Notes: generated by a model not told the origin, from the sequence alone. A stretch of 46,877 bases of DNA from Odoribacter lunatus (GCF_943193135.1 NZ_CALPCZ010000019.1:1-46877); one strand, 5' to 3'. Shown: positions 18,532-26,657, counted from the stretch's first letter. Numbers and translations are program-made.

Positions 18532-18936
18532 TTACTTTTTATCCCTCAATGCCTCCTGTAATAAACGAACTTTTTCCTGTTCGTTTTTAAGCATACGTTC
18601 ATAAAGTTCAATGACTTTGTCTATTGGATTAAAAGTAGGATAATAGCTTATAGAAGTGGACGTATCATGACTATTAAAAGTATTTGCAACAATATTTACC
18701 GCTGCTTCATCAGTCATATTCTTAAGTGCTTCTACTGGAATATGCAAAGCCTCCGCTACTTTAATCAATATCTTTTCATCAATCACCTCTTTTTGTTCCA
18801 ATTTAGAAAATGCTTGTTGCGTCATATTCAATTCAGCAGCAAGCGTTTCCTGTTTTACCCCAAGAACATCTCTGAAACGTTTGACATTTCTTCCTTGATG
18901 TACTCTGGGCATAGCTACTGTATCAGTATTCATCAT
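18532..18936 (-). CDS. XRE-family helix-turn-helix regulator
   Basis: A 134-aa protein with a Cro/CI-type HTH at about residues 17-72 (VKRFRDVLGVKQETLAAELN, MTQQAFSKLEQKEVI). The end is an amphipathic, probably coiled-coil segment (VIELYERMLKNEQEKVRLLQ). It is transcribed away from the SymE-like operon, and the shared 144-nt gap holds four operator-like sites. This suggests it represses both itself and the toxin operon. It ends at its own terminator. Confidence 0.85.
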   Translation of the reverse strand: MMNTDTVAMPRVHQGRNVKRFRDVLGVKQETLAAELNMTQQAFSKLEQKEVIDEKILIKVAEALHIPVEALKNMTDEAAVNIVANTFNSHDTSTSISYYPTFNPIDKVIELYERMLKNEQEKVRLLQEALRDKK

Positions 18937-18970
18937 ATTCAGTTTTTAAAATTTGACAAAGTAAAACATC

Positions 18971-19041
18971 TGTAAAGATACACTTTTGTTGTTATTTACA
19001 ATCACCTACATTGTATTTTACAACCTTCCGTTGTAAGATAC
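18971..19041. promoter_or_regulatory. Four operator-like sites between the XRE and SymE-like genes
   Basis: TGTAAAGATACA (18971), TTGTTATTTACAA (18989), TTGTATTTTACAA (19011) and TTGTAAGATAC (19031) share a TTGTA-n-TACAA design and are spaced 18-22 nt. TACTTTG boxes lie on both outer sides (minus strand at about 18958-18964; plus strand at 19058-19064), so bound repressor could shut both promoters. Confidence 0.6.
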
Positions 19042-19080
19042 CTCCCTAAATCTCCCCTACTTTGCTGAAAAATCAATCTT

Positions 19081-19308
19081 ATGCAAAGTAACATAAAAAA
19101 TAAAAGCAAGACAAACATTCAAACAAGGACTTTTACTATTACAGAGGAAAACCGTCTGCTTACCAATGGCAGTTCAATTCTTGTTCCTTTTATCCGACTC
19201 CGTGGACTATGGTTAAAGAAAGCCGGTTTTTACATCGGCCAGAAAATAAAAGTCTGCATATCTGAAAATCGTTCGATTATCACACCTAAAAAACAAAACA
19301 AACCATGA
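19081..19308 (+). CDS. SymE-like toxin
   Basis: A 75-aa protein whose second half, VPFIRLRGLWLKKAGFYIGQKIKV, matches the SymE pattern (LRGxWLxxAGFxxGxxVxV) with a final beta-strand. SymE has an AbrB-like fold; the E. coli protein is an SOS-induced toxin that condenses nucleoids and affects RNA, held down by an antisense RNA. Here an XRE regulator lies divergently instead. I see no clear antisense promoter. Its stop overlaps the next start (ATGA at 19305-19308), so translation is probably coupled. Confidence 0.75.
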   Translation: MQSNIKNKSKTNIQTRTFTITEENRLLTNGSSILVPFIRLRGLWLKKAGFYIGQKIKVCISENRSIITPKKQNKP

Positions 19309-19574
19309 GTATCTATACAGATAAAATAGCTTATCTCGTTTCGCTGATTGAACAGCTTAAACGTTATCCACTCGACGATTTGTTCGACCTACTGGAAGTT
19401 GCGCATGTGGAATCCGTATTGGATATGCCGGAAATCGCCGACCGCAACTGGGAAAATGACACTCCATCCAATCAGAGAACTTTCCTCCGTTTCCTCGACA
19501 TCTGCACATCCACCTATGAAGAAACACTGAATGAACTGAAAGAAGGAAACAACTCATCAAACGCAATATCATGA
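19305..19574 (+). CDS. Unknown 89-aa protein in the SymE-like operon
   Basis: I do not recognise this protein. It is acidic and mostly helical (DKIAYLVSLIEQLKRYPLDD, then TFLRFLDICTSTYEETLNEL), with no signal peptide or membrane segment. It overlaps its neighbours by 4 nt on each side (ATGA), which ties it firmly to the SymE-like gene and the following gene. A role as a partner or antitoxin is possible but unproven. Confidence 0.7.
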   Translation: MSIYTDKIAYLVSLIEQLKRYPLDDLFDLLEVAHVESVLDMPEIADRNWENDTPSNQRTFLRFLDICTSTYEETLNELKEGNNSSNAIS

Positions 19575-20188
19575 CAACAAAAGAAAAAAATTATAACATC
19601 CGGATTAGCAGGCATTTTATGAAAAATATTTCTGCCCAGCAATTGGAAAACATTTATCAGCTGATTCATAATTTCTGTGAAAAAGAAAAAGAGATTCCGG
19701 TAGCCTCCGCCATGACAAATCCGGCTCCCCCTTCCCCTAACACAATATTCATTGCAAAAGATACTTGTTTTGACAGCCTTACCCGTGATTTCCAAACGGA
19801 ATACGCTATCCATGTCGGTGATGATTCCCTCACTAACATTTCGGATAAAGACTTTATAAACCTCTATTTCATGCTCCGTTCTTTTCTGATTCATTCGGAA
19901 GGTCTGCCGGAAAAAGATGCCGGAAGCGAACACCCTGCAACTGAAGAATCAAAAATTTCCCCCGTTGAAATTATTGACACTGCAATCGACGATTGTCTGA
20001 TACACCCCTGCGAACATTCGCCTTATCTTTTTCGTAGGGTATGGGTTACGGACAAAATATCCCACCCCCAATGTGAGTACGGTTTATCTACTGAAAACGG
20101 CACAATATGGGATATGTCCCGACAAGAACTTTCCGAATTGCAGAAGAAAATAGAAGACCTTTTAAATTATCCGGATAGAAAAAAATAA
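19571..20188 (+). CDS. Unknown 205-aa protein in the SymE-like operon
   Basis: I do not recognise a family. The N-terminal third is helical (SAQQLENIYQLIHNFCEKEK) and the C-terminal third has a compact region (HSPYLFRRVWVTDKISHPQC, then GTIWDMSRQELSELQKKIED). There are five cysteines but no metal-site pattern. It is translationally coupled to the 89-aa gene and ends in a strong terminator shared with mobV. Confidence 0.7.
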   Translation: MTTKEKNYNIRISRHFMKNISAQQLENIYQLIHNFCEKEKEIPVASAMTNPAPPSPNTIFIAKDTCFDSLTRDFQTEYAIHVGDDSLTNISDKDFINLYFMLRSFLIHSEGLPEKDAGSEHPATEESKISPVEIIDTAIDDCLIHPCEHSPYLFRRVWVTDKISHPQCEYGLSTENGTIWDMSRQELSELQKKIEDLLNYPDRKK

Positions 20189-20214
20189 CGGGGATTTGTT
20201 GAGCCCCGTTATTT
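20183..20214. terminator. Bidirectional terminator between the SymE-like operon and mobV
   Basis: AAATAACGGGG (20183-20193) and CCCCGTTATTT (20204-20214) make an 11-bp GC-capped stem between the convergent genes; the stop of the 205-aa gene is inside it. Confidence 0.85.
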
Positions 20215-20218
20215 CAAT

Positions 20219-21541
20219 TTATAGTTTCATCTCTTGTTTTTTATTCGGGTCTTTCAATGGGGTTTTAAATAGTTTTATACCCAAAGCCTGTAATCCTTCA
20301 TTCCGTTTCTTTCTGAACCAATCCGAATCATTCAGACCGTCAATAGTGAGCCGGAGTTCTCCCTCCCTTTGGGGGTGTTTCTCCACTTGGGCAATGGATT
20401 GTTCGGTTTGAAAGTGTCTTTTAAATTCAGGTGAATATATTTTACCATCAAATTTCAGGGGCTTAAAAGCAAGCAGCTTTTTAGTCGCTGCTTCGCCAAA
20501 TCCTATCAGCCTGCAAAGTTTTTCAACCCGGAGAAATTCCCGGATTACCGGAAACAAATCATATATCTTTTTAAGCTCGTCCTTTAACCTATCAAGAGCT
20601 TTGCGGTGCTCCGTTTCATTGGTCTGAATAGTCCGGTTTAATAGTTTTATTTCTTCTTTTAATCCTCTGTTTTCAGAGGCAAGGCGGTCTATTTCCTGTT
20701 GCTGACGTTTCATTTTCTGACTGCCCAACAATGAACCGAGTCCCTCGGCTGCCGAACTGGCTGCATTTACAAGTGTACTTTTCAGATTTTGGGATTTGAT
20801 TTCTCCCTTGATTTTAGACAGCTCTTTTTCTGCCTGCTCTTTGTCTTGCAATAAAATACCTATATTTTCCTGAATGCTGTTGGATTGATTTAAAAGTTCC
20901 CGATAATATTGTGATGTTGCCATATGCCGGGCTTCTGAACCTTCTATTCCTCTTTCCAATCCGTAGTCCTGCATTTTTGCTGCATAGCTGTCCTGATATT
21001 GTTTCAATTTTATTCGGTTCATGACATCATCCGCACAGAGACGGGTGTTTCCAGGATTTTTCTTTTTGTATTTTTTCTTTCCGTTCTGCTGCTGCGCCAC
21101 CTTAGCTTTCCGCCTTTCTCCTGTAACAATTGGCACAAGAGTTGCGTGAATGTGGGGTGTTGTTTCGTCCATGTGCAAAACGGCTGAAACGATGTTTTCT
21201 TTTCCGAAAGTCTCCCGCAACCATTCCAAATTATCATCACACCATTTATTTAGTCGTCCGTTCTGTTCAATCAATTTCATATCCTGCGGACTACCTGTAA
21301 GCAAAACGCGAATGGCTCGAACTTGGTTTTTCCCGATTTTACGGGTTAAACCTGCGGTATCCAAACGGTGTTGTATGGCTTCCGTCCGGTTTTTTACTCC
21401 TTTGGGGAAACAAATTAATTCACGGTTCAAAGGTGTACGCGATGAATCTGCATTTTTGGGGGAAGTGGTACGTTCTATGTGGGCGGACATCCCACTATCC
21501 GTCCCGGCTGTTTTTTCCATGTGTAGGACTGCATATCCCAT
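20219..21541 (-). CDS. MobV-type relaxase (Mob/Pre)
   Basis: A 440-aa relaxase that would nick oriT and lead the strand during mobilization. The N-terminal domain has HIER (21-24), NRELI (39-43) and the metal site HMDETTPHIH (H123, H130, H132), characteristic of the MobV family. Residues about 215-330 form a long coiled coil (KEQAEKELSKIKGEIKSQNL and a later QQEIDRLASENRGLKEEIKL). It starts just beside a 180-nt palindrome-rich region, the likely oriT. With no transfer apparatus here, it depends on a conjugative helper. Confidence 0.92.
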   Translation of the reverse strand: MGYAVLHMEKTAGTDSGMSAHIERTTSPKNADSSRTPLNRELICFPKGVKNRTEAIQHRLDTAGLTRKIGKNQVRAIRVLLTGSPQDMKLIEQNGRLNKWCDDNLEWLRETFGKENIVSAVLHMDETTPHIHATLVPIVTGERRKAKVAQQQNGKKKYKKKNPGNTRLCADDVMNRIKLKQYQDSYAAKMQDYGLERGIEGSEARHMATSQYYRELLNQSNSIQENIGILLQDKEQAEKELSKIKGEIKSQNLKSTLVNAASSAAEGLGSLLGSQKMKRQQQEIDRLASENRGLKEEIKLLNRTIQTNETEHRKALDRLKDELKKIYDLFPVIREFLRVEKLCRLIGFGEAATKKLLAFKPLKFDGKIYSPEFKRHFQTEQSIAQVEKHPQREGELRLTIDGLNDSDWFRKKRNEGLQALGIKLFKTPLKDPNKKQEMKL

Positions 21542-21721
21542 AGGTCATTGATTTTGAGGGTTTGTGATTCCAATAGCACATTAAGTGCCACCGGGGTTTC
21601 CAAAGGGGATAATCCCCTTGGCTTATTGGGGCATTTTTAGCGGGAGTGAAACGGAGCGTCAGGAAAATGCCCTAATAAGCTATGACTTTTTTAAAAAGTC
21701 CGTTCACTCCCGATGTAATAA
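21542..21721. other. oriT-like region with interleaved inverted repeats
   Basis: No gene fits here. Visible pairs are GCAC/GTGC (21576-21588), CCAAAGGGGAT/ATCCCCTTGG (21600-21621), GCTTATTGGGGCATTTT (21621-21637) with a 16/17 match at 21664-21680, CGGGAGTGAAACGG (21641-21654) with CCGTTCACTCCCG (21700-21712), and GACTTTTTTAAAAAGTC (21684-21700). The third and fourth pairs interleave, so both cannot form together without a pseudoknot. Its position directly before mobV supports oriT; the nick site is not known. Confidence 0.6.
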
Positions 21722-22606
21722 TTACCGCTTTAATCCTCTGCTTTGGTACTTTTTCTGGTTGAAAAATTCACCGCACAAATAAGCGTTCAAATCTTTATAT
21801 TTTGCATAAAGACCAGATTGGTCTGATAAAGATTTGCATACGATTTTCAGTTTTTCCGTGGCTTGCCGCCCTGCTTCATCATTATCAAGGAAAGTATAAA
21901 CTTTCTTCTGCGACCGGAGATAGGTTTCTGCTTTCGGCAAATTGGCAACTGAATTAAGAACCACCACATTTTGCCGGAATTGGTTTATTCTCTTCATGGT
22001 CAGAAAAGAAAGGGCATCCATAAAACCCTCAAAAACCAAACAGGCATTACCACCAACCTTTATACCTGTAATATCTTTTGAAGTACAACCTTTAAAATAA
22101 CGGTTTCTTAATTCATAACCACCCGAATTGTTCGGAAATCCTAACGCAAAATAAGGTTTCCCATTAACTGAATAACAGATTTCTTTGCATTGCTGCCTTG
22201 CCACTCCAAGATTGATTTTTCTTTCGTTCAAGTAAGTTATCAAAACAGGGTTTGTAATAGATTGTACTTTGTTTATTATCATGCCCGGTTTTTCTTCTTT
22301 GGGAAGAAGATTATTCCCGTGAAAAGAAAAAGACGCCATTCCAGCTGAGATTTGTTCCAATCGATAAATAGCTTCTGAAAAGGAGCATGCTTCCAACCTC
22401 ATTACAAAATCTATCATTGTTCCGCCCTCTCCGGTTCCGTAATCAATCCAAAGGTTTTTATCATAATCCACTTTCATACTGGCGTTATGGTCAGCCCGAA
22501 ACGGAGAATGGTACATGCCATAATGACCTTTATCCTTTACAGGGGTGATTTTGTTATTTGCAAGATATTGTTTGATAGATAATTGATTTAATCTTTTTGT
22601 GTCCAT
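21722..22606 (-). CDS. TOPRIM-domain primase-like protein
   Basis: A 294-aa protein from the ATG at 22606. An N-terminal DnaG-like zinc-finger region (HYGMYHSPFRADHNASMKVD, LWIDYGTGEGG, MIDFVMRL) is followed by a TOPRIM domain with VFEGFMDALSFL (catalytic Glu) and VYTFLDNDEAGRQA (DxD). The finger lacks the CHC2 cysteines, as in many element-borne primases. It probably primes replication of the excised or transferred element. The frame extends 20 codons upstream to 22666, but that part is unlike the family. Gene order AAA ATPase-primase-oriT-MobV is typical. Confidence 0.85.
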   Translation of the reverse strand: MDTKRLNQLSIKQYLANNKITPVKDKGHYGMYHSPFRADHNASMKVDYDKNLWIDYGTGEGGTMIDFVMRLEACSFSEAIYRLEQISAGMASFSFHGNNLLPKEEKPGMIINKVQSITNPVLITYLNERKINLGVARQQCKEICYSVNGKPYFALGFPNNSGGYELRNRYFKGCTSKDITGIKVGGNACLVFEGFMDALSFLTMKRINQFRQNVVVLNSVANLPKAETYLRSQKKVYTFLDNDEAGRQATEKLKIVCKSLSDQSGLYAKYKDLNAYLCGEFFNQKKYQSRGLKR

Positions 22607-22774
22607 GTTATTTGTTTTAATCAAGTTCTTTTTTCTTTCACCGTCAGAAAAACTAACGGCATACAATAGCGGTTCGGGGTTAAGGTTAAACCAAATCGGA
22701 TAAGAGAATAGAAAAATGGTTTAGTATGGTTTATAATATATATACCCGTTCTAAACTAAACCTTCTTTCCTCCA

Positions 22775-23827
22775 TCAGTAATGATAACCGGGGTTATACC
22801 GATAAACCTTGCCCTCTTTCAAAATCATCCGCTTATTGGTGAGGAAGGTTTTCAGCAGCTTTGCCTTGTTCGTGCCGAAAGAATAACCTAAAACAGAATA
22901 AGCGTTTTTGAGTTTCGGAATAAGCAGCGTATAAGTAAACGTTTCCCCATTTGCAAAAAGGCTTTCCAATGCTTCGCGGTGCTTTTCTTCCGGGACTTCT
23001 TGGTAGTCAAAACTTTTCACCGCTCCGGATTGTTTAGGCTGGTAGTCCTCCACCAATTCGGGTAAACCGTCTGCATTGATACGGAAAGCAAACGACTCAA
23101 AATCTATATCCCGGATGCACATAGCGCTTACCGAGCTGATATTTTTATCAAACTCATCTTTCGTCACCTGTAGAATCGTTTCGGCTTTGTTGTTTAATTC
23201 TGTCCCCAAATGTCCGCGTGTGTTATCGTCCCCTTTATTCAGGTGCAAAACCGTATGAATATGAATCTGCCTTTCATCCGTCCACTGCATCAGTTTTGTA
23301 ATCAGGTCAGTTGCTTCGCTTGGACTGTTGATGTCGTAAGCTAAATCCCGTACACCGTCAATAATAACCAACCCTAAACCGTCCGTCTGATAAATGGCTT
23401 TTTCAATGATAGCCAAACGGATTTTAGGGGCATACCTGCGGAGTGAAAGAAATTCAAGCGTTTCAGGCTGTACGGTTGGTGGTAAATCTGCCAATAGCAA
23501 CATACGTTTCAGTACCCGTTTACAATGAAAAGGGCTTTGTTCGGTGTCGATATACAGGATTCTACGTTTTCCGTCAGGAAACGAAGCCCTGTAATTTAAT
23601 ACCGTACCATTGGTCAAAGCTGCTGCTACAATGGTACAGATATTAAATGTTTTCTTGCTTTTTGCCTTTCCGGTAGATGCACTGAAATTGCCTAACGTTC
23701 CGATAATGGATTCATCCACCCGCAAAACGATGGGCGGTATTTTCACCTTATCGGTTATTAACAGACGGGCTTGTTGCCATAATTCAGTTACATCTATTTC
23801 AGGCTCGGTCTTTTCTTTCTCTTTCAT
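22775..23827 (-). CDS. AAA/RepA-like ATPase of the element
   Basis: A 350-aa RecA-fold ATPase of the RepA/AAA_25 type. The P-loop region is TLGNFSASTGKAKSKKTF (K59-T60), Walker B is GLGLVIIDGVRDLAYD, and HTVLHLNKGDDNTRGHLGTEL follows as in hexameric RepA-like helicases. The C-terminal 90 residues look like a small helical DNA-binding region. It likely helps element replication or mobilization. It lies 3 nt after the DUF3853-type gene. Confidence 0.8.
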   Translation of the reverse strand: MKEKEKTEPEIDVTELWQQARLLITDKVKIPPIVLRVDESIIGTLGNFSASTGKAKSKKTFNICTIVAAALTNGTVLNYRASFPDGKRRILYIDTEQSPFHCKRVLKRMLLLADLPPTVQPETLEFLSLRRYAPKIRLAIIEKAIYQTDGLGLVIIDGVRDLAYDINSPSEATDLITKLMQWTDERQIHIHTVLHLNKGDDNTRGHLGTELNNKAETILQVTKDEFDKNISSVSAMCIRDIDFESFAFRINADGLPELVEDYQPKQSGAVKSFDYQEVPEEKHREALESLFANGETFTYTLLIPKLKNAYSVLGYSFGTNKAKLLKTFLTNKRMILKEGKVYRYNPGYHY

Positions 23828-23830
23828 GGC

Positions 23831-24133
23831 TTATCTTCTGCCCCCTGTTTTGCGTCTAGCTAACTCAATGGCAAGTTCTGCATCAACAATGATTTTGCGT
23901 CCGATTTGTGTAATAGCTTTGTCGATTTTTCCGCTTTGTTTGATACGGTTGGCGGTCGGCATACTGCAACCGAATAGTTTTGCAATTCCACAAATACCGT
24001 AAACATATTTTTTAGATGTGTCCGGTTTCAATGGAGGCTGTACTGTCGGTTGCCCTGCGTTCTGCTGAAGGAAAAGAAATTCTTCCCCTGTCATTTGCCA
24101 CAATGGTTTCTCTTTCAGGTCAGTAATATTCAT
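23831..24133 (-). CDS. DUF3853-type helix-turn-helix protein, possible excisionase
   Basis: A 100-aa protein with a C-terminal MerR/excisionase-like wHTH (GICGIAKLFGCSMPTANRIK, then IDKAITQIGRKIIVDAELAI). The family occurs in Bacteroidota mobile elements just upstream of the AAA ATPase gene, as here. A role as excision factor or regulator of the mobilization genes is inferred from context. It leads the run toward primase and mobV. Confidence 0.78.
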   Translation of the reverse strand: MNITDLKEKPLWQMTGEEFLFLQQNAGQPTVQPPLKPDTSKKYVYGICGIAKLFGCSMPTANRIKQSGKIDKAITQIGRKIIVDAELAIELARRKTGGRR

Positions 24134-24309
24134 AACTTATACATTTGTGTTATACTTTCGATTGCTGCGCAGTCAATCGGTAACGCAAATGTAGGCTCAT
24201 GACTGGAGTAAGAAGTAGAATCGTAGTTTATTACAAAACTACATCCTGATAGTTAATGATATACAGAGATATGCTCTATTACGATTTCGTAATACGAACG
24301 TAGAAAAAA
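24134..24309. promoter_or_regulatory. Palindrome-rich gap before the backbone genes
   Basis: The 176-nt gap contains GTAGTTT/AAACTAC (about 24217-24236) and ATTACGA-TT-TCGTAAT (24278-24293). These may be the regulatory region of the DUF3853-type operon and the end of the cargo transcription unit. No clean TAnnTTTG box was found. Confidence 0.35.
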
Positions 24310-25329
24310 TCAAAACGAATAATCATAGAACACCACCTTATATTCATTGGTAAGCGATTCACGTCTTTTTCTCTCAAAATTTTGTCCTATAGCTATATGG
24401 TAACGGGATTCAAAAAATGTCTTTATTTGAGGATCTTTGTTAGGCAAGAAATAATTATTATCTATTAGAGCAATTAAAAATATAACTAATTTTTTTATAT
24501 CCGGTTTACCATTTCCATGTACGGATTTCCAATGAAGTTCTGCATCCAGATATTTATTATCAACAAGTTTAGATTCTAAAAGAAGAAACTTTTCATACAT
24601 CTTTGTTCTGAAAATCATATTCGGTTCTATTGTCAAAGATACCTGAGGCAAACTTTTCGTTTCTTCCTCCCCATCCTTCATTACTTTTTGTTTTTTCTCA
24701 TCAGACCTTATTCCTTTAGCGAGGTAGTTATTGACAATTTTATTAAATACAAGACTCAGGTTGTATATAGAGCCAAAGAGGTTTATAATATATTTTAATG
24801 ATTCTCTTCGAAATTTTTCTTGTTCTTCATAAAGTGCAACCAATTTCTTCTGTTCTTCATCATGGGATGTCTTTACCTCTTCCCTTTGTTTCCACAATCG
24901 TTCTTCTTCTTGTTGAGTATGTTCCCTAAAGCCTATCGAATCCAATCCCCCTTCGATACTACATAGCTCTCTCCAATATTTTTGAACAACTTGTGATTGA
25001 CATTTTATAGGGGAATCATACTCCCGCACAGCCTCCAAACAAACATCCATCACATTTATTCCATCTAAACTCTCTTTTGCAGATTCATATTGCCGGATAT
25101 TATCCTTTACTTCTGACTCAATGTTTTCCAATAATAATATATAAGTAGATTTGTCCTTTTCAAGTATAAGGTCAAGCACCATTTTCTCAAACAATTTTAC
25201 ATCATGATATTTATTCCAGAATTCGGTAATTAAACATTGTTCGGCATAACTAACCGTACCATTATTAACAGCATTTGTAAATATGGTGTTCAGTTCTCTA
25301 TATTGAGGGAGAAAATCGGTTATAGGCAT
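24310..25329 (-). CDS. Unknown 339-aa protein beside the DUF1016 gene
   Basis: I cannot name this protein. The central part (about residues 135-175) is a charged coiled coil (QEEERLWKQREEVKTSHDEE). The last 95 residues, containing LHWKSVHGNGKPDIKKLVIF and FFESRYHIAIGQNFERKRRE, recall a domain often found in Bacteroidota element proteins, loosely like RteC; this resemblance is weak. No signal peptide or membrane segment. It begins 5 nt after the DUF1016 stop, so the two are probably co-expressed cargo. Confidence 0.65.
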   Translation of the reverse strand: MPITDFLPQYRELNTIFTNAVNNGTVSYAEQCLITEFWNKYHDVKLFEKMVLDLILEKDKSTYILLLENIESEVKDNIRQYESAKESLDGINVMDVCLEAVREYDSPIKCQSQVVQKYWRELCSIEGGLDSIGFREHTQQEEERLWKQREEVKTSHDEEQKKLVALYEEQEKFRRESLKYIINLFGSIYNLSLVFNKIVNNYLAKGIRSDEKKQKVMKDGEEETKSLPQVSLTIEPNMIFRTKMYEKFLLLESKLVDNKYLDAELHWKSVHGNGKPDIKKLVIFLIALIDNNYFLPNKDPQIKTFFESRYHIAIGQNFERKRRESLTNEYKVVFYDYSF

Positions 25330-25334
25330 AAGTT

Positions 25335-26612
25335 TTATCTGTTTTCTTCTTCACTACGTTCCAATAGCTGAGTTAATTCCTGTTCTACTTCTTCAATGGA
25401 AGGAAGAGTTGATTTTAAATCTTCGGGGACAGCCTTACTTAATTGATAATCACTAATTCCAATGGGTTGATTATAATTTGCTAAAGCATATTGAGCCACT
25501 ACCTCATTTTTTCCTCTGCAAAGCAGTAATCCTATCGTTTTATTATCATTTTCACCCCTTAATTTATCATCTACCACATTGATATAGAAATTAAGCTGTC
25601 CCGCGTATTCCGGTTTAAATGGAGTAGCTTTCAGCTCTATCACCACGTATGCATGAAGTTTTATGTTATACAAAATCAAATCAGCATAAAAGTCAGACTC
25701 ACCAATCTGAAAATGTTTCTGACGGGCAACAAATGCAAATCCTGTACCCATTTCCAGAAGGTACTTTGTTACATGAGTCACCAGTTGTTGTTCAATATCC
25801 CGCTCATCGGCACGCTCTTTCAGCCCTGCCAAATCAAAAATATAAGGATCTTTCAACAGATAATTGGCTAAATCACTCTGCGGCTCAGGAAGCGTGACTG
25901 TAAAATTGTTTACTTTTTTCTCTTTAATCTGACGTTGAAATAAATCACTCTTAACCTGAATGTCAAGGATATTACTACTCCAACCACATTCAAGTGTTTG
26001 CTTCATATACCAATACCTCAACCCTAATTTCAATTTACTATTCATCAAAACCACATGAGCAGCCCAATTTATGGATGCAATGGCAGAAGTTTTAAACAAT
26101 TGCTCTAACTGCGCAAGAGGTTCTTGCGTAATTTCTAAAAGTGCATTCTCCAGATTGTTTACCTCTAAACCATCCACTAAAGAATCGCCTGAGTGAATTT
26201 GCGCAAGAGGTTCTTGCGTAAATTCAAATTCGTTTAAAAGCCTTACAACAGCAATAACTTTCTCCACGGTCGGACACTCCATTTCCATATCAGCAGCAGC
26301 TAACCGCTTCAGAACTTTAATGGGATATTGTTTAGCAAACTGACACATATAAGTCAAATTCCGGGGAGAATACCCTTTTTTATCAGGATATTTTGCTTTA
26401 ATGGCATTTGCTGTTTTCGCTATAATTTTACTTCCCCACCCCAATCTGTTTTGATTATACATAATAAAATGCCCCACTTTCCAGTAATGTAAAAGTAATT
26501 GGACATTAGCAACAGAAACTAATTTTATCTGTGCTTGCTCTATCTCTGCTCCAAGAATATCTACAAATGAATCAAATTCCCGTTGATGTATTATGTTTCC
26601 TATTTTATCCAT
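25335..26612 (-). CDS. DUF1016 (YhcG-type) PD-(D/E)xK nuclease-like protein
   Basis: A 425-aa protein with an N-terminal DUF1016 helical domain (NVQLLLHYWKVGHFIMYNQN, YSPRNLTYMCQFAKQYP) and a C-terminal PD-(D/E)xK domain: GESDFYADLILYN (D311), VVIELKATPFKPEYAGQ (E326, K328). The catalytic residues are intact. The family is frequent in islands and is suspected in DNA metabolism or defence. TQEPLAQ appears twice (132-138 and 162-168) from an exact 22-nt palindromic DNA repeat 90 nt apart, suggesting an inserted or expanded segment between the two domains. It has its own promoter box at 26640-26647. Confidence 0.85.
   Translation of the reverse strand: MDKIGNIIHQREFDSFVDILGAEIEQAQIKLVSVANVQLLLHYWKVGHFIMYNQNRLGWGSKIIAKTANAIKAKYPDKKGYSPRNLTYMCQFAKQYPIKVLKRLAAADMEMECPTVEKVIAVVRLLNEFEFTQEPLAQIHSGDSLVDGLEVNNLENALLEITQEPLAQLEQLFKTSAIASINWAAHVVLMNSKLKLGLRYWYMKQTLECGWSSNILDIQVKSDLFQRQIKEKKVNNFTVTLPEPQSDLANYLLKDPYIFDLAGLKERADERDIEQQLVTHVTKYLLEMGTGFAFVARQKHFQIGESDFYADLILYNIKLHAYVVIELKATPFKPEYAGQLNFYINVVDDKLRGENDNKTIGLLLCRGKNEVVAQYALANYNQPIGISDYQLSKAVPEDLKSTLPSIEEVEQELTQLLERSEEENR
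26110..26221. repeat. Palindromic 22-nt repeat pair inside the DUF1016 gene
   Basis: TGCGCAAGAGGTTCTTGCGT plus AA occurs at 26110-26131 and 26200-26221. Each copy is itself a near-palindrome (CGCAAGA/TCTTGCG). The spacing is 90 nt, so the reading frame is kept. Confidence 0.85.
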
Positions 26613-26639
26613 TACTTTTCTTTTAAACTGATTCCGTCA

Positions 26640-26647
26640 CAAAGGTA
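26640..26647 (-). promoter_or_regulatory. -7 box of the DUF1016 gene pair
   Basis: TACCTTTG on the minus strand fits TAnnTTTG, 27 nt before the start, so the cargo pair need not depend on integrase transcription. Confidence 0.5.
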
Positions 26648-26657
26648 AACAGAAATA

